DNA of 64,000 bases from Klebsiella sp. RIT-PI-d (GCF_001187865.1 NZ_LGIT01000009.1:1240001-1304000), one strand, 5' to 3'; positions 21,314 to 31,221 are shown, numbered from the stretch's first letter. Translations and numbers: made by a program. Notes: generated from the letters alone by a model not told the origin.

Positions 21314-22960
21314 TTATTTTATGCAGCGGGCGCACTGGCCGCTGTTTATTTGCTGGAAGAAGTCATTACCTTTATCATCAACCAGAATAAAGGCCGGGAA
21401 GTTTTCGACCTCTATTTTCCAGATGGCTTCCATTCCCAGCTCCGGGTACTCAACACACTCCAGACGCTTAATACTGCTCTGTGCCAGCACGGCCGCCGGA
21501 CCGCCGATACTGCCAAGATAAAAGCCTCCGTGCTTATGACAGGCATCGGTAACCTGCTGACTGCGGTTGCCCTTCGCTAGCATGATCATGCTGCCACCAT
21601 GAGCCTGAAGCTGATCAACATAGGAATCCATCCGGCCAGCCGTGGTCGGCCCGAGCGAACCGGAGGCATAACCTTCCGGCGTTTTCGCTGGCCCTGCATA
21701 ATAAATTGGATGATCTTTGACGTACTGGGGTAAGCCCTCCCCGCGATCGAGCCGCTCTTTGAGCTTCGCATGAGCAATATCGCGTCCGACAATAATCGTG
21801 CCGGTCAGCGACAAGCGCGTCGACACCGGATATTGCGACAGCTGAGCGAGAATATCACTCATCGGACGATTCAAATCGACCTGAACCGCCTCCCCCTCAC
21901 CAGCCTGCCGCAATGCCTCGGGAATATAACGCGATGGGTTGTTTTCCAGACGTTCAACCCAGATGCCGTGGCGATTAATTTTGGCTTTAATATTGCGATC
22001 GGCTGAACAAGAGACCCCCATACCAACCGGGCACGATGCCCCGTGACGCGGGAGACGGATCACCCGGATATCGTGGGCAAAATATTTGCCGCCAAACTGT
22101 GCGCCGAGGCCAAGATTTTGCGCCTCCACCAGCAGTTCTTGCTCCAGTTGCACATCGCGGAAGGCCTGTCCCAACGCATTCCCTTCATGTGGCAGACCAT
22201 CATAATATTTTGTTGAGGCCAGCTTGACGGTTTTCAGCGTAGCTTCCGCCGACGTACCGCCGATCACAAACGCAATATGATAAGGCGGACAGGCCGCAGT
22301 ACCAAGAGAACGCATTTTTTCCACCAGGTAACTTTTTAGCCTGCCGGGCGAAAGCAGCGCCTTTGTCTCCTGGTAAAGATAGGTTTTATTGGCCGAGCCA
22401 CCGCCTTTGGCAATGCATAAAAATTTGTACTCGTCGCCATCCATACTGTAGAGATCGATCTGCGCCGGCAAATTGGTGCCGGTATTTACCTCGGTATACA
22501 TATCGAGCGCAGCGTTTTGCGAGTAGCGCAGATTATTTTCAATAAAGGTGTTATACACACCGCGCGCCAGCGCAGCCTCATCACCGCCACCGGTCCAGAC
22601 GCGCTGGCCCTTCTTACCCATAATAATGGCGGTTCCGGTATCCTGACAGGTTGGCAGAATGCCTTTGGCAGCAATTTCAGAATTGCGCAGAAATTGCAGG
22701 GCAACATAGCGATCGTTTTCACTGGCGTCCGGGTCGCTCAGAATATCCGCAACCTGCTGCTGATGTGCCGGGCGCAGCATGAAGGATGCGTCATGAAAGG
22801 CGTGTTGAGCCAGCAGTGTCAGTGCCTGCGGCTCAATTTTTACGATCTCTTGCCCTGCGAAGTGTTCGACGGAAACGTGATCCTGACTGAGGAGATAGTA
22901 TTCGGTTTCATCCTTAGCCAGCGGAAAGGGGTCCTGATAACAGAAGGGTTTGTTCGACAT
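21314..22960 (-). CDS. fumA: FumA, class I [4Fe-4S] fumarase
   Basis: Aerobic, oxygen-sensitive fumarase of 548 residues, equal in length to E. coli FumA. Cysteines expected to ligate the cluster are visible in LPTCQDTGT (about 105), GTAACPPYH (about 224) and GVSCSADRN (about 318). The C-terminal domain carries GPTTAGRMD and ends QCARCIK. It is divergent from manA across about 200 bases. Position upstream of fumC matches E. coli. Confidence 0.97.
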   Translation of the reverse strand: MSNKPFCYQDPFPLAKDETEYYLLSQDHVSVEHFAGQEIVKIEPQALTLLAQHAFHDASFMLRPAHQQQVADILSDPDASENDRYVALQFLRNSEIAAKGILPTCQDTGTAIIMGKKGQRVWTGGGDEAALARGVYNTFIENNLRYSQNAALDMYTEVNTGTNLPAQIDLYSMDGDEYKFLCIAKGGGSANKTYLYQETKALLSPGRLKSYLVEKMRSLGTAACPPYHIAFVIGGTSAEATLKTVKLASTKYYDGLPHEGNALGQAFRDVQLEQELLVEAQNLGLGAQFGGKYFAHDIRVIRLPRHGASCPVGMGVSCSADRNIKAKINRHGIWVERLENNPSRYIPEALRQAGEGEAVQVDLNRPMSDILAQLSQYPVSTRLSLTGTIIVGRDIAHAKLKERLDRGEGLPQYVKDHPIYYAGPAKTPEGYASGSLGPTTAGRMDSYVDQLQAHGGSMIMLAKGNRSQQVTDACHKHGGFYLGSIGGPAAVLAQSSIKRLECVEYPELGMEAIWKIEVENFPAFILVDDKGNDFFQQINSGQCARCIK

Positions 22961-23156
22961 TATGCTCTCACTGATGACTCAACTGGTTATTGTTAAGGCA
23001 GATATTCCATTTGCCCTGTTCAACGCGAGTCCGCTTATCCTACACAAATTTTTAACAAAAACTGAGAGTAATACGACTTTTTAGGCCTGAGGGTTACTTC
23101 TGCCGGGTTTATTGGTTTAATACCGGGATTAACTCCATTAAATACAGGGCTTGATA

Positions 23157-24335
23157 ATGCAAAAACTCATCAACTCAGTGCAAAACTATGCCTGGGGAAG
23201 TCATTCTGCGTTAACGGAACTCTACGGTATGGCTAATCCGCAAAACCTGCCGATGGCAGAGTTGTGGATGGGCGCCCATCCGAAGAGCAGCTCACAGGTT
23301 CAGGATGCCAGCGGTCACTCCCGCTCTCTTCGCGAAATCATTGACGCTGATAAATCTACGATCCTCGGCCAGGCAGTAGCCACCCGCTTTGGCGAGCTGC
23401 CCTTTTTGTTTAAGGTGCTTTGTGCCGAACAACCGCTTTCTATTCAGGTGCATCCAAACAAACAGGCGTCTGAACAGGGTTTTGCTAAGGAGAACGCTGC
23501 CGGGCTACCGCTGGATGCGGCTGAGCGTAACTATAAAGATCCCAATCACAAGCCTGAGCTGGTGTTTGCGCTCACGCCGTTTTTAGCGATGAACGCGTTT
23601 CGCGAGTTTTCGGAAATTGTTTCGCTGCTACAGCCGGTGGCCGGTGCCCATGCGGCAATTGCCCATTTCTTACAGCAGCCGGATGCAGATCGCCTGAAAC
23701 AGCTTTTTGCCAGTCTTCTGGCGCTGGAAGGTGACGAGAAACGGCGGGCGCTGGCGGTCCTCAAATCGGTTATCGATATTCAGGAAGGCGAGCCGTGGCA
23801 AACTATTCGACTCATTTCTCAATTTTACCCTGATGACAGCGGGCTCTTCTCGCCGCTGTTGCTGAATGTGGTGAAGTTAAATCCTGGCGACGCGATGTTT
23901 TTATTCGCTGAGACGCCTCATGCCTACCTCCAGGGCGTGGCGCTGGAAGTGATGGCCAATTCAGACAACGTGCTGCGCGCCGGACTGACGCCAAAATACA
24001 TCGATATCCCTGAGCTGGTCGCCAATGTGAAATTCGTGGCTAAACCGGCAGCAGAACTGCTGACGCAGCCGGTTAAAAATGGTCATCAGCTGGATTTTCC
24101 TGTTCCGGTGGATGATTTCGCTTTCTCCCTGCACGATCTCACGAATCAGGAAACTAGCCTTGCACAGCAGAGCGCGGCGATTGTGTTTTGTGTTGAAGGC
24201 GAAGCCGTAGTGCGTAAGGATGAGCAACAGCTGGTCCTTAAACCAGGTGAATCCGCATTTATCAGCTGTGCTGAATCCCCGGTTGCGGTGAGCGGAACGG
24301 GTCGCCTGGCGCGCGTCTATAACAGACTCAATTAA
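23157..24335 (+). CDS. manA: ManA, mannose-6-phosphate isomerase
   Basis: Zinc-dependent type I isomerase converting mannose-6-phosphate and fructose-6-phosphate, linking mannose use with GDP-mannose synthesis. It has 392 residues; E. coli has 391. The cupin metal site segments SIQVHPNKQ (about 95-103), NHKPELVFAL (about 130-139) and ETPHAYLQGVALE (about 250-262) are present. Start MQKLINSVQN at 23157, with CAGGG upstream; an in-frame TTG six bases earlier is unlikely. A strong terminator follows. Confidence 0.97.
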   Translation: MQKLINSVQNYAWGSHSALTELYGMANPQNLPMAELWMGAHPKSSSQVQDASGHSRSLREIIDADKSTILGQAVATRFGELPFLFKVLCAEQPLSIQVHPNKQASEQGFAKENAAGLPLDAAERNYKDPNHKPELVFALTPFLAMNAFREFSEIVSLLQPVAGAHAAIAHFLQQPDADRLKQLFASLLALEGDEKRRALAVLKSVIDIQEGEPWQTIRLISQFYPDDSGLFSPLLLNVVKLNPGDAMFLFAETPHAYLQGVALEVMANSDNVLRAGLTPKYIDIPELVANVKFVAKPAAELLTQPVKNGHQLDFPVPVDDFAFSLHDLTNQETSLAQQSAAIVFCVEGEAVVRKDEQQLVLKPGESAFISCAESPVAVSGTGRLARVYNRLN

Positions 24336-24392
24336 GTTGCTGAACTTTTTTATAAAGTCTTGCTACGCTTACAAGTAGCCTTGCACTCTTAT

Positions 24393-24424
24393 CGGGCGGT
24401 GTTTTTCGCCCGTTTTTTATTTTA
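24393..24424 (+). terminator. Terminator of manA
   Basis: Stem CGGGCG / CGCCCG around GTGTTTTT, then a long T tract ending just before the ydgA RBS. Confidence 0.85.
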
Positions 24425-24436
24425 GGGATAAGCATT

Positions 24437-26014
24437 ATGAAAAAAACTGTGGTTGCTGCCGGAATTATTGTTGCCCTGGGCGTTGTCTGGACTGCGGGTG
24501 CCTGGTACACCGGAAAACAGTTCGAAAATCGAATTGCAACGGTCGTTCAACAGGCGAATGAACAGCTGAAACGTACTGCGCCGGAAGCTAACGTTGAGCT
24601 GGGCTATGCCAATTACCAGCGTGGGATCTTCACCAGTCATCTGGACCTGGTTATCAAGCCGGTCCCCGGCACCACCAGCCCGTGGCTTAAAACAGGGCAA
24701 AGCGTGGTATTTAATGAGCGTGTCGATCACGGTCCCTTCCCGCTGGCTCAGTTGAAAAAATTCAACCTGATCCCCTCTATGGCTTCAGTCAACACAACAC
24801 TTGCGAATACTGAAGCCTCTAAGCCGCTGTTCGATATCGCCAAAGGTGAAGCACCATTTGTGGCCAATACGCGCATTGGCTATTCAGGCGACAGCCATTC
24901 TGACATCTCGCTCAAACCGCTCAATTATCAAAGTGAAGGTGAAAAAGTCGCCTTTAGCGGCGGAGATTTCCAGCTGGAAGCCGATCGCGAAGGGAATGTG
25001 TTCTCCCTTTCGGGCAACGCGGATAGCGGCATGATTGATGCGGTAAATGAGTATAACCAACGCGTTCAAATGACCTTTAATAAATTAAAAACCGAGGGTG
25101 ACAGCCAGCTGACGTCATTTGATGAGCGCATCGGTAATCAGAAGCTGAGCGTAGAGAAGCTGTCAATTTCGGTTGAAGGTAAAGAGCTGGCAGTGCTGGA
25201 AGGCATGAACATTGAGGGTAAATCTGAGCTGGGTAAAGACAATAAAACGGTCGACACTCAGCTCGACTACACGCTCGACAGCCTGAAGTTACAGAATCAG
25301 GATATGGGTCACGGTAAGCTGACGGTTAAAATCGGCCAGATTGATGGTCAGGCCTGGCATCAGTTCAGCCAGCAGTATAATGCTCAGTCCCGGGCGCTGA
25401 TGGCGCAACCTGAAGTCGTTCAAAACCCGCAGCTGTATCAGCAGAAAATGACGGAAGCCTTTTTTGGCGCCCTGCCGCTGCTGCTGAAAGGCGATCCGGT
25501 GATCACTGTAGCCCCGCTTAGCTGGAAAAACAGCAAAGGTGAGACCACCTTTAACCTCTCCCTGTTCCTGAAAGATCCCGCGCAGAATACGCAGCCCGTG
25601 CAGACCCTGGCGCAGGAAGTTGATCGCAGTGTTAAATCCCTCGACACCAAATTGGTGATCCCAACGGATATGGCGATCGAGTTTATGACCCAGATTGCGC
25701 GTCTGGAGGGGTATCAGAACGAGGAAGCCTCTAAACTGGCCAGCCAGCAGGTGAAAGGTCTGGCAGCAATGGGCCAGATGTTCCGTATTACCACGATGGA
25801 AGATGACAATATCACTGCCCGTCTGCAATACAGTAACGGTCAGGTCACGTTAAACGGCCAGAAAATGCCGCTGGAAGAGTTTGTAGGCATGTTCGGTATG
25901 CCGGATCTGGGTATTCCGGTTCCGCAACCGGCTAATCCGGCGGTGCCCGCAGTTCCGGCCGACCCTGCGACCCCGGCAGTCCCTGCCCCGGTTGCACCGG
26001 CACCTCAACAGTAA
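24437..26014 (+). CDS. ydgA: YdgA, DUF945 envelope protein
   Basis: Protein of 525 residues with an N-terminal signal/anchor (residues about 4-22) and a long DUF945 domain to about residue 490. DUF945 is an enterobacterial family with YdgA and YihF as members; the E. coli protein is about 502 residues, is membrane-associated and has no defined biochemical role. The C-terminal 30 residues are a Pro-Ala-Val repeat (units such as NPAVPAVPADPATPAVPA), longer than in E. coli as I recall. It stands alone between terminators. Confidence 0.9.
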   Translation: MKKTVVAAGIIVALGVVWTAGAWYTGKQFENRIATVVQQANEQLKRTAPEANVELGYANYQRGIFTSHLDLVIKPVPGTTSPWLKTGQSVVFNERVDHGPFPLAQLKKFNLIPSMASVNTTLANTEASKPLFDIAKGEAPFVANTRIGYSGDSHSDISLKPLNYQSEGEKVAFSGGDFQLEADREGNVFSLSGNADSGMIDAVNEYNQRVQMTFNKLKTEGDSQLTSFDERIGNQKLSVEKLSISVEGKELAVLEGMNIEGKSELGKDNKTVDTQLDYTLDSLKLQNQDMGHGKLTVKIGQIDGQAWHQFSQQYNAQSRALMAQPEVVQNPQLYQQKMTEAFFGALPLLLKGDPVITVAPLSWKNSKGETTFNLSLFLKDPAQNTQPVQTLAQEVDRSVKSLDTKLVIPTDMAIEFMTQIARLEGYQNEEASKLASQQVKGLAAMGQMFRITTMEDDNITARLQYSNGQVTLNGQKMPLEEFVGMFGMPDLGIPVPQPANPAVPAVPADPATPAVPAPVAPAPQQ

Positions 26015-26021
26015 TAATGTT

Positions 26022-26050
26022 AGCCCCTCGTCCTGAGGGGCTATTTTTTA
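26022..26050. terminator. Bidirectional terminator ydgA/malI
   Basis: Stem AGCCCCTC / GAGGGGCT with a five-base loop followed by ATTTTTT. It lies between convergent ydgA and malI and overlaps the malI stop. Confidence 0.85.
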
Positions 26051-27069
26051 ATTACCAGCCTCGGGGACATAATATGATTACGTAGCGTCATGGCCCGGTT
26101 ATCAATGCGTTGCAAGATACGTTCTGCAAGGCTTTCGCCCATTTCTCTTGCCGGGTTAATCACCCAGCCGATCGGAATATCGTCAAGCGCGTCTTCCGGG
26201 ACATCAGCAAAAGAGGCCAGCGCAACCTGCTGTTCAAAATAGCGCCCTAAACCATTCTCATCGCTCTGTTTGCCCGCGCGCAGCAGACCAAACCACGCGC
26301 CCATCGCCACAACGCGATTGTCGCACAGGATGGCGCTGATAGTCGGGTTTTGTCGTAGCAGCACACCTACTGCTTCTGCCGCCTGTTTCTGGCTTGATTC
26401 GCACTCTACCACCCACTCACTGTGAAAAGGTAAGCCAAATTTAAGTAATGTTGCGCAGTAGCCGCCCACGCGTTCGGCACGGGTCAGGGAAGTACTTTGA
26501 CCACCAAGCCAGGCAATACGCTGGTGACCACGCTCGATTAAATGTCCGGTGATGATTTGTGCGGCCTGCATATTATCAGGACGGATGATGTCTACATCAT
26601 CAAGATGGCTGGCCCGCGAAGCAAAGACCAGCGGAATACCGGCCTCATCTGCGATCTGACGGAGTTCTGCTCCGCGTGCCAGCGAACCGGCAATAATCAC
26701 GCCATCTACACCCTGAGAAATCAGCATCTCCAGGCGTTGCAACAGCCACTGCTGCTCATTACCGCTCTGCGTCAGAAATAACATCCGTCCTTGCGATTCC
26801 AGCCTTGCCGTGATCCCCGCCGTTAATTCGGCATAAAACGGCGCACAGAGATCGCTGACTATCAGCCCTATAACGCCGCTGTGACCGCCTCTTAGCGAAG
26901 CTGCCTGCCTGTTGCGAACAAAACCCAAATGCTCAATCGCATGATTGACTCTTTCACCCGTTGCAGACGATATTCGCCCTTTTCCACTTAAAACCAGTGA
27001 TACGGTGGTGACGGAAACCCCCGCCGCCTGCGCAACATCGTTAATGGTAATTTTTTTTGCGATTGCCAT
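26041..27069 (-). CDS. malI: MalI, LacI-family repressor of malXY
   Basis: Repressor of 342 residues. The N-terminal helix-turn-helix (KITINDVAQAAGVSVTTVSL, residues about 6-25) is followed by the hinge helix and a periplasmic-binding-protein-like sensor domain. E. coli MalI is also 342 residues and represses malXY and itself; its natural inducer is not settled. It is divergent from malX, with two MalI operators and a CRP-like site between them. Confidence 0.97.
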   Translation of the reverse strand: MAIAKKITINDVAQAAGVSVTTVSLVLSGKGRISSATGERVNHAIEHLGFVRNRQAASLRGGHSGVIGLIVSDLCAPFYAELTAGITARLESQGRMLFLTQSGNEQQWLLQRLEMLISQGVDGVIIAGSLARGAELRQIADEAGIPLVFASRASHLDDVDIIRPDNMQAAQIITGHLIERGHQRIAWLGGQSTSLTRAERVGGYCATLLKFGLPFHSEWVVECESSQKQAAEAVGVLLRQNPTISAILCDNRVVAMGAWFGLLRAGKQSDENGLGRYFEQQVALASFADVPEDALDDIPIGWVINPAREMGESLAERILQRIDNRAMTLRNHIMSPRLVIKK

Positions 27070-27097
27070 TTGATTATCCGTTTATCGTTGGCCAATA

Positions 27098-27113
27098 GAT
27101 AAAACGTTTTATC
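27098..27113. promoter_or_regulatory. MalI operator at malI promoter
   Basis: Perfect 16-base palindrome GATAAAACGTTTTATC, identical in form to the MalI operator known from E. coli, 29 bases upstream of malI. Confidence 0.9.
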
Positions 27114-27151
27114 TATCATTAAACCGTCTTAACACTATGGTAAGCCAATAG

Positions 27152-27169
27152 TGTGATAGTAATCTCACT
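27152..27169 (+). promoter_or_regulatory. CRP-like site between malI and malX
   Basis: TGTGATAGTAATCTCACT: TGTGA-N6-TCTCA, nine of ten core bases of the CRP consensus. malX and malI are CRP-dependent in E. coli. Confidence 0.7.
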
Positions 27170-27176
27170 AAAATAA

Positions 27177-27192
27177 GGTAAAACGATTTATC
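27177..27192 (+). promoter_or_regulatory. MalI operator at malX promoter
   Basis: GGTAAAACGATTTATC differs from the palindrome at 27098 at only two positions and lies about 42 bases upstream of the malX start. Confidence 0.75.
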
Positions 27193-27234
27193 TTACTCTC
27201 ATAGATGAATCATCAGACCGACCAGGAGTCTTTA

Positions 27235-28827
27235 GTGAATCCAAAAGCTGCACAAAAATTGACGCTATGGGAATTCTTTCAGCAACTCGGCAAAACCTTT
27301 ATGCTACCGGTGGCGCTGCTTTCTTTTTGCGGGATCATGATGGGGATCGGCAGTTCCCTGAGCAGTCATGATGTCACCACCCTTTTACCCTGGCTGGATA
27401 ATTCTGTCCTGCAGAGCATCTTTGGCTGGATGAGCAAAGTCGGCTCATTCGCTTTTAGTTTCCTGCCGGTGATGTTCTGTATCGCCATCCCACTGGGTTT
27501 AGCCCGCGACAATAAAGGCGTAGCGGCCTTTGCCGGATTTGTCGGTTACGCAGTCATGAACCTGGTGGTTAATTTCTGGTTAACCGCAAAGGGTATACTT
27601 CCGACGACCGATGCTGCCATTTTAAAGGCCAATAATATTCAGTCTATCCTGGGCATCCAGTCAATAGATACCGGGATCCTCGGCGCAGTGATTGCCGGGA
27701 TCATCGTCTGGATGCTGCATGAGCGTTTTCATACCATCCGCCTGCCGGATGCCCTGGCCTTTTTTGGCGGTACACGCTTTGTGCCGATTATCACCGCTGT
27801 GGTTATGGGCCTGGTAGGCCTTGTCATACCCCTGGTCTGGCCTTTTTTTGCAATGGGTATCAATGCGCTTGGCTATGTCATTAATAGCGCAGGCGATTTT
27901 GGCCCGATGATTTTTGGTACCGGTGAACGCCTGCTGCTGCCTTTCGGCCTGCAGCACATCCTGGTTGCGCTCATTCGCTTTACGGAAGCGGGCGGCACCC
28001 TGGATGTCTGCGGTCACAGCGTGAGCGGTGCGCTGACTATCTTCCAGGCGCAACTGGGCTGTAGCGAAACGCATGGTTTTGCAGAAAGCGCTACCCGCTT
28101 CCTGTCGCAGGGAAAAATGCCGTCTTTCCTCGGCGGTCTTCCGGGTGCCGCGCTGGCGATGTATCAGTGTGCACGCCCGGAAAATCGACATAAAGTAAAA
28201 GGATTACTGATTTCAGGTGTTGTTGCCTGCGTCGTTGGCGGCACTACGGAGCCGCTTGAATTCCTGTTCCTGTTTGTTGCGCCGGTATTATATGTCATTC
28301 ATGCGCTGCTTACCGGGCTGGGTTTCACCATGATGGCGGTGCTCGGCGTCACCATTGGTAATACCGACGGCAATATTATCGATTTCGTCGTGTTTGGTAT
28401 TTTGCATGGCTTTGCCACCCGCTGGTACATGGTTCCGGTCGTCGCGGCAGTCTGGTTTGTGATCTATTACGCTATCTTCCGTTTCGCTATTTTGCGCTTT
28501 AATATCAAAACGCCCGGACGTGAAGTTGACACCGCCAGCGCACTCGAAAAGACCGTTGCTGGCGTGACAGGAAAATCCGGTTATAACGTTCCCGCCATAC
28601 TGGCGGCGCTGGGCGGCGCCGAAAATATTGTTTCTCTGGATAACTGTATTACTCGTCTGCGTTTGTCGGTGCAGGATATGAATAAAGTGGACAGTGCCGC
28701 CCTAAAAAATCTGCGGGCTATTGGCGTGGTTCAGCTCAATCAGCATAATCTTCAGGTCGTGATTGGCCCACAGGTACAATCGGTAAAAGATGAATTGACG
28801 ATGCTGATGAATTCAGTACAGGCTTAA
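27235..28827 (+). CDS. malX: MalX, PTS maltose/glucose-type EIICB permease
   Basis: Inner-membrane PTS permease with an EIIC domain of about ten membrane segments (residues about 15-400) and a C-terminal EIIB domain (about 445-530). The EIIB active cysteine lies in SLDNCITRLRL. It can transport glucose and maltose. I choose GTG at 27235 (VNPKAAQKLTLWEF) because AGGAG sits six bases upstream and the length becomes 530, as in E. coli. An in-frame ATG at 27205 lacks that spacing. malY follows. Confidence 0.95.
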   Translation: MNPKAAQKLTLWEFFQQLGKTFMLPVALLSFCGIMMGIGSSLSSHDVTTLLPWLDNSVLQSIFGWMSKVGSFAFSFLPVMFCIAIPLGLARDNKGVAAFAGFVGYAVMNLVVNFWLTAKGILPTTDAAILKANNIQSILGIQSIDTGILGAVIAGIIVWMLHERFHTIRLPDALAFFGGTRFVPIITAVVMGLVGLVIPLVWPFFAMGINALGYVINSAGDFGPMIFGTGERLLLPFGLQHILVALIRFTEAGGTLDVCGHSVSGALTIFQAQLGCSETHGFAESATRFLSQGKMPSFLGGLPGAALAMYQCARPENRHKVKGLLISGVVACVVGGTTEPLEFLFLFVAPVLYVIHALLTGLGFTMMAVLGVTIGNTDGNIIDFVVFGILHGFATRWYMVPVVAAVWFVIYYAIFRFAILRFNIKTPGREVDTASALEKTVAGVTGKSGYNVPAILAALGGAENIVSLDNCITRLRLSVQDMNKVDSAALKNLRAIGVVQLNQHNLQVVIGPQVQSVKDELTMLMNSVQA

Positions 28828-28890
28828 AATGCATTTTCCCCTCCAGGTCGGGGGGGAATCAGCCTACGATTTAAAGATAAGGACGCTGAT

Positions 28891-30069
28891 ATGTTTGATT
28901 TTTCGACTCCGGTGGACAGACGCGGCACGTGGTGCACGCAGTGGGACTACATCGCCGATCGTTTTGGCGCTGCCGATCTGCTCCCTTTTACTATCTCGGA
29001 TATGGATTTTGCCACCGCGCCCTGCATTCTTGATGCCCTGCGTATGCGCCTTGGTCACGGCGTGCTGGGCTACAGCCGCTGGAAAAACGACGACTTTATA
29101 GCTGCAATTGAGCACTGGTTCGCAACCCGTTTTAATAGTCAGATTGACACTCAACAGCTGGTGTACGGACCTTCCGTCATTTACATGGTTGCAGAGATGA
29201 TCCGCCAGTGGTCTGCCCCTGGCGATGGCATTGTGGTCCACACTCCAGCCTACGACGCGTTCTATAAGACAATTGAAAGTAATCAGCGCCAGGTGGTGGC
29301 AGTCCCGCTGCAGAAAAACAACAATGACTGGCATTGTGATTTCGTTCAACTCGAACAGGCACTGGCACAGCCCCGGAACCGCGTGATGTTACTGTGCAGT
29401 CCGCACAACCCCAGCGGCAAAGTGTGGACGCGGGAAGAACTGATGACAATGGTGCAGCTCTGCGAAAAACATGACGTGGCGGTGATAAGCGACGAAATTC
29501 ATATGGATATGGTCTGGGGAGACCATGTCCACATTCCGTGGTCCGGGTTAGCACGCAGCCGCTGGGCGCTGTTAACCTCCGGCTCCAAAAGCTTTAATAT
29601 TCCGGCCCTGACCGGCGCCTGGGGTTTGATTGGTGATGAAGCTACCCGCCACGCCTATCTTGACGCGCTAAAAAATCGCGATGCCCTCTCGTCGCCATCA
29701 GTTCCTGCCCTGGTCGCTCATGTTGCCGCTTACCAGCACGGCGCCCCCTGGCTGGATGCGCTGCGCGACTATCTTCAGGATAATTTACGCTATGTGGCAA
29801 CTACGCTTAATGCGGCATTTCCCGAGTTAAACTGGCAGCCGCCGCAGGCAACCTACCTTGCCTGGATTGACTTAAGACCGCTGAAGATCGATGAGCACGC
29901 CCTGCAAAAAACGCTGATTGAACAGCAAAAAGTCGCCATCATGCCAGGTTACACCTACGGCGCTGAAGGAAGCGGGTTTATTCGTCTTAATGCCGGATGT
30001 CCGCGTAGCAAACTGGAAAAAGGGGTAGAACGATTGATTGCCGGAATTCACTCATTACGCCAATCTTAG
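28891..30069 (+). CDS. malY: MalY, PLP-dependent cystathionine beta-lyase/MalT antagonist
   Basis: Fold-type I PLP enzyme of 392 residues (E. coli 390) with beta-cystathionase activity. It also binds and inhibits the maltose activator MalT. The PLP lysine is K233 in TSGSKSFNIPAL, preceded by ISDEIHMD with the cofactor-binding Asp201. It is the second gene of malXY. The downstream neighbour in E. coli is add, but here about 3 kb of other genes intervene. Confidence 0.96.
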   Translation: MFDFSTPVDRRGTWCTQWDYIADRFGAADLLPFTISDMDFATAPCILDALRMRLGHGVLGYSRWKNDDFIAAIEHWFATRFNSQIDTQQLVYGPSVIYMVAEMIRQWSAPGDGIVVHTPAYDAFYKTIESNQRQVVAVPLQKNNNDWHCDFVQLEQALAQPRNRVMLLCSPHNPSGKVWTREELMTMVQLCEKHDVAVISDEIHMDMVWGDHVHIPWSGLARSRWALLTSGSKSFNIPALTGAWGLIGDEATRHAYLDALKNRDALSSPSVPALVAHVAAYQHGAPWLDALRDYLQDNLRYVATTLNAAFPELNWQPPQATYLAWIDLRPLKIDEHALQKTLIEQQKVAIMPGYTYGAEGSGFIRLNAGCPRSKLEKGVERLIAGIHSLRQS

Positions 30070-30182
30070 TCGCCCTGAGATGTCTGCAGCGTAACCTGCA
30101 TGGTTCTGCCGGGGATTATAGCGATCGCCCGTCCACAGGATCTATACTTCTGCATGTGAATAATCCTCTACAAGGAACAGCA

Positions 30183-30563
30183 ATGAAAAAGCTCGCGCTC
30201 GGCCTGGTGCTGCTTGCTGCTGACAATGCCGCAGCCACACCATCATTAACACACGATTGGCCGTCATGTGACATAAAGGCCCAGCGCGACGTGAAAGGCG
30301 AAGCGGGAGAAGGAATATCCGACCCGCTTCAGGCTCACATCTCGGTACGTATCAATGTGCTCCAGGCCGATATCAGTAATGCCCGCAAAGCGCGCTTTCT
30401 TGCAGAGTCGCAGTCTGACGCACTGTGGCATCGTGCGGACCGCATCAGAAAAGATACCGACGGGTATGTAAATCAACAGGGTTTCCTGAGTGCGGCTGAG
30501 CGTGCCTCATACGATCGTGAACTTGACGATATCGCGCAGCAGCTGTGCCGTACGGTCAGATAA
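30183..30563 (+). CDS. Small secreted protein of unknown function
   Basis: I do not recognise this 126-residue protein. It starts with a signal peptide (MKKLALGLVLLAADNAAA), and the mature part has two cysteines (in WPSCDI and the C-terminal QLCRTVR) that could pair in the periplasm. The middle is charged and predicted helical (VLQADISNARKARFLAESQS), with a DGYVNQQGFLSAAERASYDR stretch resembling small periplasmic helical proteins. The start at 30183 has CAAGGAAC upstream. It opens the accessory insertion after malY. Confidence 0.7.
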   Translation: MKKLALGLVLLAADNAAATPSLTHDWPSCDIKAQRDVKGEAGEGISDPLQAHISVRINVLQADISNARKARFLAESQSDALWHRADRIRKDTDGYVNQQGFLSAAERASYDRELDDIAQQLCRTVR

Positions 30564-30775
30564 TATGTTCATAATGGTGCCTGAACGATGTCAGGTAAGG
30601 CGATGGTGAATGTTGCCGATCGCACACCGTTAAGGCTCAAGCGTTTCACCGCGCACAGGCTGCGCGAGCGAAAAACCATTCAACGCTGTTCACCATTATT
30701 TAAGAAAGACAAGACTACACATTTTATTTATATGACTTAAAATTCATCCTGCTTAACTTAATTACCGGGTGAATG

Positions 30776-31108
30776 ATGAATGCATGGATTGTTTTATTAA
30801 TTGCGATAGCAGGAGAAGTTATTGCGACGACAAGCCTTAAACTAAGCGAAGGCTTTACAAAACTGGTGCCGTCGGTTGTCGTGGTTGTCGGATATGCTAT
30901 AGCCTTTTATTGTCTATCCCTTACCTTAAAGTCCATTCCACTCAGTATTGCTTACGCAGTCTGGTCCGGGCTTGGGATCGTGAGTGTCTCCGTGCTGGGC
31001 TGGTTCCTGTTTGGACAAAAACTGGATGTCTGGGCAGTTGTCGGGATGCTATTAATTATCAGCGGCGTTGTCGTGCTGAATGTATTATCAAAAACCACGG
31101 CCCACTAA
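30776..31108 (+). CDS. EmrE/QacE-type small multidrug resistance pump
   Basis: Four-helix SMR transporter of 110 residues, the same length as EmrE. With the second of two adjacent ATGs as start, the essential proton/drug carboxylate is E14 ([14 protein letters not shown]), as in EmrE. WSGLGIV in TM3 and the dimerising TM4 ([15 protein letters not shown]) are present. SMR proteins act as antiparallel dimers exporting quaternary ammonium compounds by proton exchange. It is closer to EmrE/QacE than to the paired MdtI/MdtJ, and no partner gene is beside it. An AT-rich leader precedes it. Confidence 0.88.
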   Translation: MNAWIVLLIAIAGEVIATTSLKLSEGFTKLVPSVVVVVGYAIAFYCLSLTLKSIPLSIAYAVWSGLGIVSVSVLGWFLFGQKLDVWAVVGMLLIISGVVVLNVLSKTTAH

Positions 31109-31126
31109 ATTCTGAACGAATGAAGG

Positions 31127-31155
31127 GCGCTATCTGGTCGTCCGGTAGATAGCGC
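31127..31155 (+). terminator. Hairpin after the SMR gene
   Basis: Perfect stem GCGCTATCT / AGATAGCGC with an 11-base loop. There is no T run, so it may be a weak or Rho-assisted terminator. Confidence 0.45.
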
Positions 31156-31221
31156 TAAGGGTTGCGATTGGCCGCTCGTTCTGGCCGTGGCCCGCATGAG
31201 CCTGCCGCAGGCTTACGCCCC

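Noticed and set aside
25289-25828. 179-codon minus-strand ORF within ydgA
   Set aside because: Antisense shadow of YdgA, which has a signal anchor, RBS and family match.
27661-28191. 176-codon minus-strand ORF within malX
   Set aside because: Antisense shadow of a conserved PTS permease; no RBS and no recognisable domain.
30776-31108. SMR gene as mdtI or mdtJ moved from beside ydgD
   Set aside because: MdtI and MdtJ are an obligate pair. This is a single gene with EmrE-like length and residues.
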